Assembly (NCBI GenBank): GCA_031259205.1
Contig: JAIRLS010000258.1
Location: forward strand, 1 to 16,617
Reading direction: 5' to 3'
From: Bacteroidales bacterium
GTDB lineage: Bacteria > Bacteroidota > Bacteroidia > Bacteroidales > UBA4181
Length of the DNA stretch: 16,617 nucleotides
The notes beneath the pieces were generated by a model, which was not told the DNA's origin, searched no databases, and saw only the letters and a list, made by a program, of their open reading frames with translations. Numbering within the stretch: position 1 is the stretch's first letter; each line of letters begins with the position of its first letter. A program made the translations under genes and the position numbers. Positions 15,375 through 16,617 of the stretch are shown piece after piece.

Positions 15375-16250
15375 TTAATAAAGCCGGTCTGTCCGGATTT
15401 TCAAATATTTGTTTACGGCAAAACAGGTGGAGATCCAGTTGAGCGTGATGCCCAGCACGAAAACGATCAGGAACAGGCTGCCGACAATTTGCATGTCCTG
15501 TACGCTGATGATGTTTTCCATCTGACCTTGTATCCAGTAAAGGGTTGCTATCAACATTCCTACGGCTATAAAGGCGCTGCATATCCCGTGAAAGGTGCTC
15601 CTCCACAGGAAGGGACGCCGGATAAAGCGGTTGGTAGCGCCCACTAACTGCATGGTCCGGATTGACATCCGGCGGGCATAGACGGACAGGCGTATGGTAT
15701 TATTGATAAGCGCAACGGAAACGATAAACAGCAAAACGCTGAAAGCAAAAACAAACAGGCTTATTTTCCGCATATTATCATTGATCGCATGGATCATTGT
15801 CCGTTGATAGGATACTTCTTTTACGCCCGGATATTTCAACAGTTGCTGTTCAATTTTCCGAAGGCTGTCGTTGTTGGCATAGCGGGCGTCCAGTTTCAGG
15901 TCGATGGACGCCAGCAAAGGGTTGTAACCCAGAAATCCGATGAAATCTTCGCCAAATTCTTCGGAAAAATCCTCGGCGGCGTCCTCTTTGGTGATGTACT
16001 TTGAGGAACGCACATAGACGGCCGCATCCAGCGTCTTCTGAAGTTGATAGATGTCGGCTTCCTTCATCTGGTCTTTCAGGAAGACCGAAAAACCGACGTT
16101 TTCCATTACATACTTGCTGATGCGGTGCGTGGTCAGCAAAAGAATGCCGATAGTGCCCAACAGACACAATACTAACGAAATACTGATGATAGAAGTAACA
16201 TACGAGTTCCTTAACCTTCTACGGATGTTTCCTGATTCTTTGCCTTTCAT
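15375..16250 (-). CDS. ftsX: Cell-division protein FtsX
   Basis: FtsX is the permease-like subunit of the FtsEX ABC complex, which couples divisome activity to activation of peptidoglycan hydrolases. The 291-residue protein has the family topology: membrane segments near residues 20-40, 163-183, 217-240 and 255-277, with a large extracytoplasmic loop after the first and a conserved RRMSIRTMQLVGAT cytoplasmic segment at 193-206. I chose the ATG at 16250-16248: the frame stays open to 16427, but those upstream residues lie across the predicted promoter and do not look like FtsX. ftsE is not next to it here, as is usual in Bacteroidetes where the two genes are often separated. Confidence 0.93.
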   Translation of the reverse strand: MKGKESGNIRRRLRNSYVTSIISISLVLCLLGTIGILLLTTHRISKYVMENVGFSVFLKDQMKEADIYQLQKTLDAAVYVRSSKYITKEDAAEDFSEEFGEDFIGFLGYNPLLASIDLKLDARYANNDSLRKIEQQLLKYPGVKEVSYQRTMIHAINDNMRKISLFVFAFSVLLFIVSVALINNTIRLSVYARRMSIRTMQLVGATNRFIRRPFLWRSTFHGICSAFIAVGMLIATLYWIQGQMENIISVQDMQIVGSLFLIVFVLGITLNWISTCFAVNKYLKIRTDRLY

Positions 16251-16268
16251 GAATGTGAACTTTGACTG

Positions 16269-16276
16269 CAAATGTA
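16269..16276 (-). promoter_or_regulatory. Predicted -7 box for ftsX
   Basis: TACATTTG on the minus strand fits TAnnTTTG and lies 18 bases before the chosen ftsX ATG, predicting a leader of only about 12 bases. A TGTG, one mismatch from TTTG, lies near the -33 position. This supports the start at 16250 over the upstream alternative. Confidence 0.5.
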
Positions 16277-16497
16277 CATGAATTTTTTGACATTCCACAC
16301 AGACCGATAAAAATATCAGGCGAAATTTATAGGGGAAAGTTAGTGCTTTCTTTGTGAAAACGAAAAATAAGGCTCGCTTTTGAAGCGCTAAAACTGTTCC
16401 CTCCCTCCTCTCTGCAAGCGAAGACATACGTCAAATTGACGCCGTCGTCCCGGATTGGCGGTTTGAAAAAAGCCGTAATTTTGAACAGGACGCAGGG

Positions 16498-16617
16498 TTA
16501 TTGCTTTTTGATGACGACTTTCCAGTAATCGTCTATTCGCGTTTGTTCCAGCACTTCGTGTCCTTCGCCGCGCACCGATCCGGGAACGTTGGCAATGGGT
16601 TGGCCGTCGTCCAGCCA
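16498..16617 (-). CDS. C-terminal end of a possible TusA-family protein, cut by the window end
   Basis: An open frame enters from the window edge on the minus strand and ends with TAA at 16500-16498, giving 39 residues: it starts WLDDGQPIANVPGSV, then RGEGHEVLEQTRIDDYW and ends KVVIKKQ. The pattern of a strand ending in DD, then P..NVP, then GHEVLE, then a terminal strand ending in KK resembles the C-terminal half of TusA-like sulfurtransferases. The Cys-containing N-terminus that would confirm this is outside the window, so this is a weak assignment. Codon use looks like the neighbours. A 247-bp gap separates it from ftsX. Confidence 0.5.
   Translation of the reverse strand, partial: WLDDGQPIANVPGSVRGEGHEVLEQTRIDDYWKVVIKKQ

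Noticed and set aside
16251..16427. An upstream in-frame start that would lengthen FtsX by 59 residues
   Set aside because: The extension crosses a TAnnTTTG promoter box, does not resemble FtsX, and the ATG at 16250 gives the normal family N-terminus.

Overview
The window looks like a chromosomal segment from a member of the Bacteroidales (Bacteroidetes), probably near Porphyromonadaceae, Dysgonomonadaceae or Tannerellaceae. The support is: a TonB-dependent receptor next to a membrane-anchored CobN-like protein of the HmuS type; a PurM of the long Bacteroidales form; a tRNA without an encoded CCA; weak or absent Shine-Dalgarno sequences; and several start regions preceded by the Bacteroidetes -7 box TAnnTTTG. 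Genus and species cannot be decided from the sequence alone.

Layout. Positions 1-490 are a small accessory scar. It holds the 3' end of a coiled-coil gene built from 21-bp tandem repeats (possibly the tail of a PD-(D/E)XK nuclease-family protein) and, on the opposite strand, a decayed fragment of an IS982-family transposase. Positions 652-6680 (minus) are a two-gene metallo-tetrapyrrole or heme uptake operon: an outer-membrane TonB-dependent receptor followed by a 1312-residue CobN/HmuS-like protein with a membrane segment at each end. On the plus strand, 6925-9297 encode a class I aminotransferase and PurM in tandem, and 9654-12242 encode the disaggregase ClpB. Between ClpB and the next gene lies a pair of inverted, hairpin-forming dispersed repeats. 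Positions 13014-14636 (minus) carry a CAU-anticodon tRNA, a LeuA/citramalate-synthase-like enzyme and a small outer-membrane beta-barrel protein, probably as one unit behind an excellent Bacteroidetes promoter. Then come a YihX-like HAD phosphatase (plus) and FtsX (minus), whose stop codons are only 3 bp apart, and finally the C-terminal end of a possible TusA-family protein (minus), cut by the window edge.

Most genes are housekeeping. The part that best deserves a second look is the receptor plus CobN-like pair: its topology predicts that the large chelatase-like domain sits in the periplasm, as expected for removing metal from imported tetrapyrrole rather than for cytoplasmic ATP-driven cobalt insertion. 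Other points of interest are an inverted repeat overlapping the predicted clpB promoter, a tRNA T-loop with A54/U58 in place of the usual T54/A58, and the repeat structures. I do not see a clearly new defence or mobile system, CRISPR array or complete insertion sequence.
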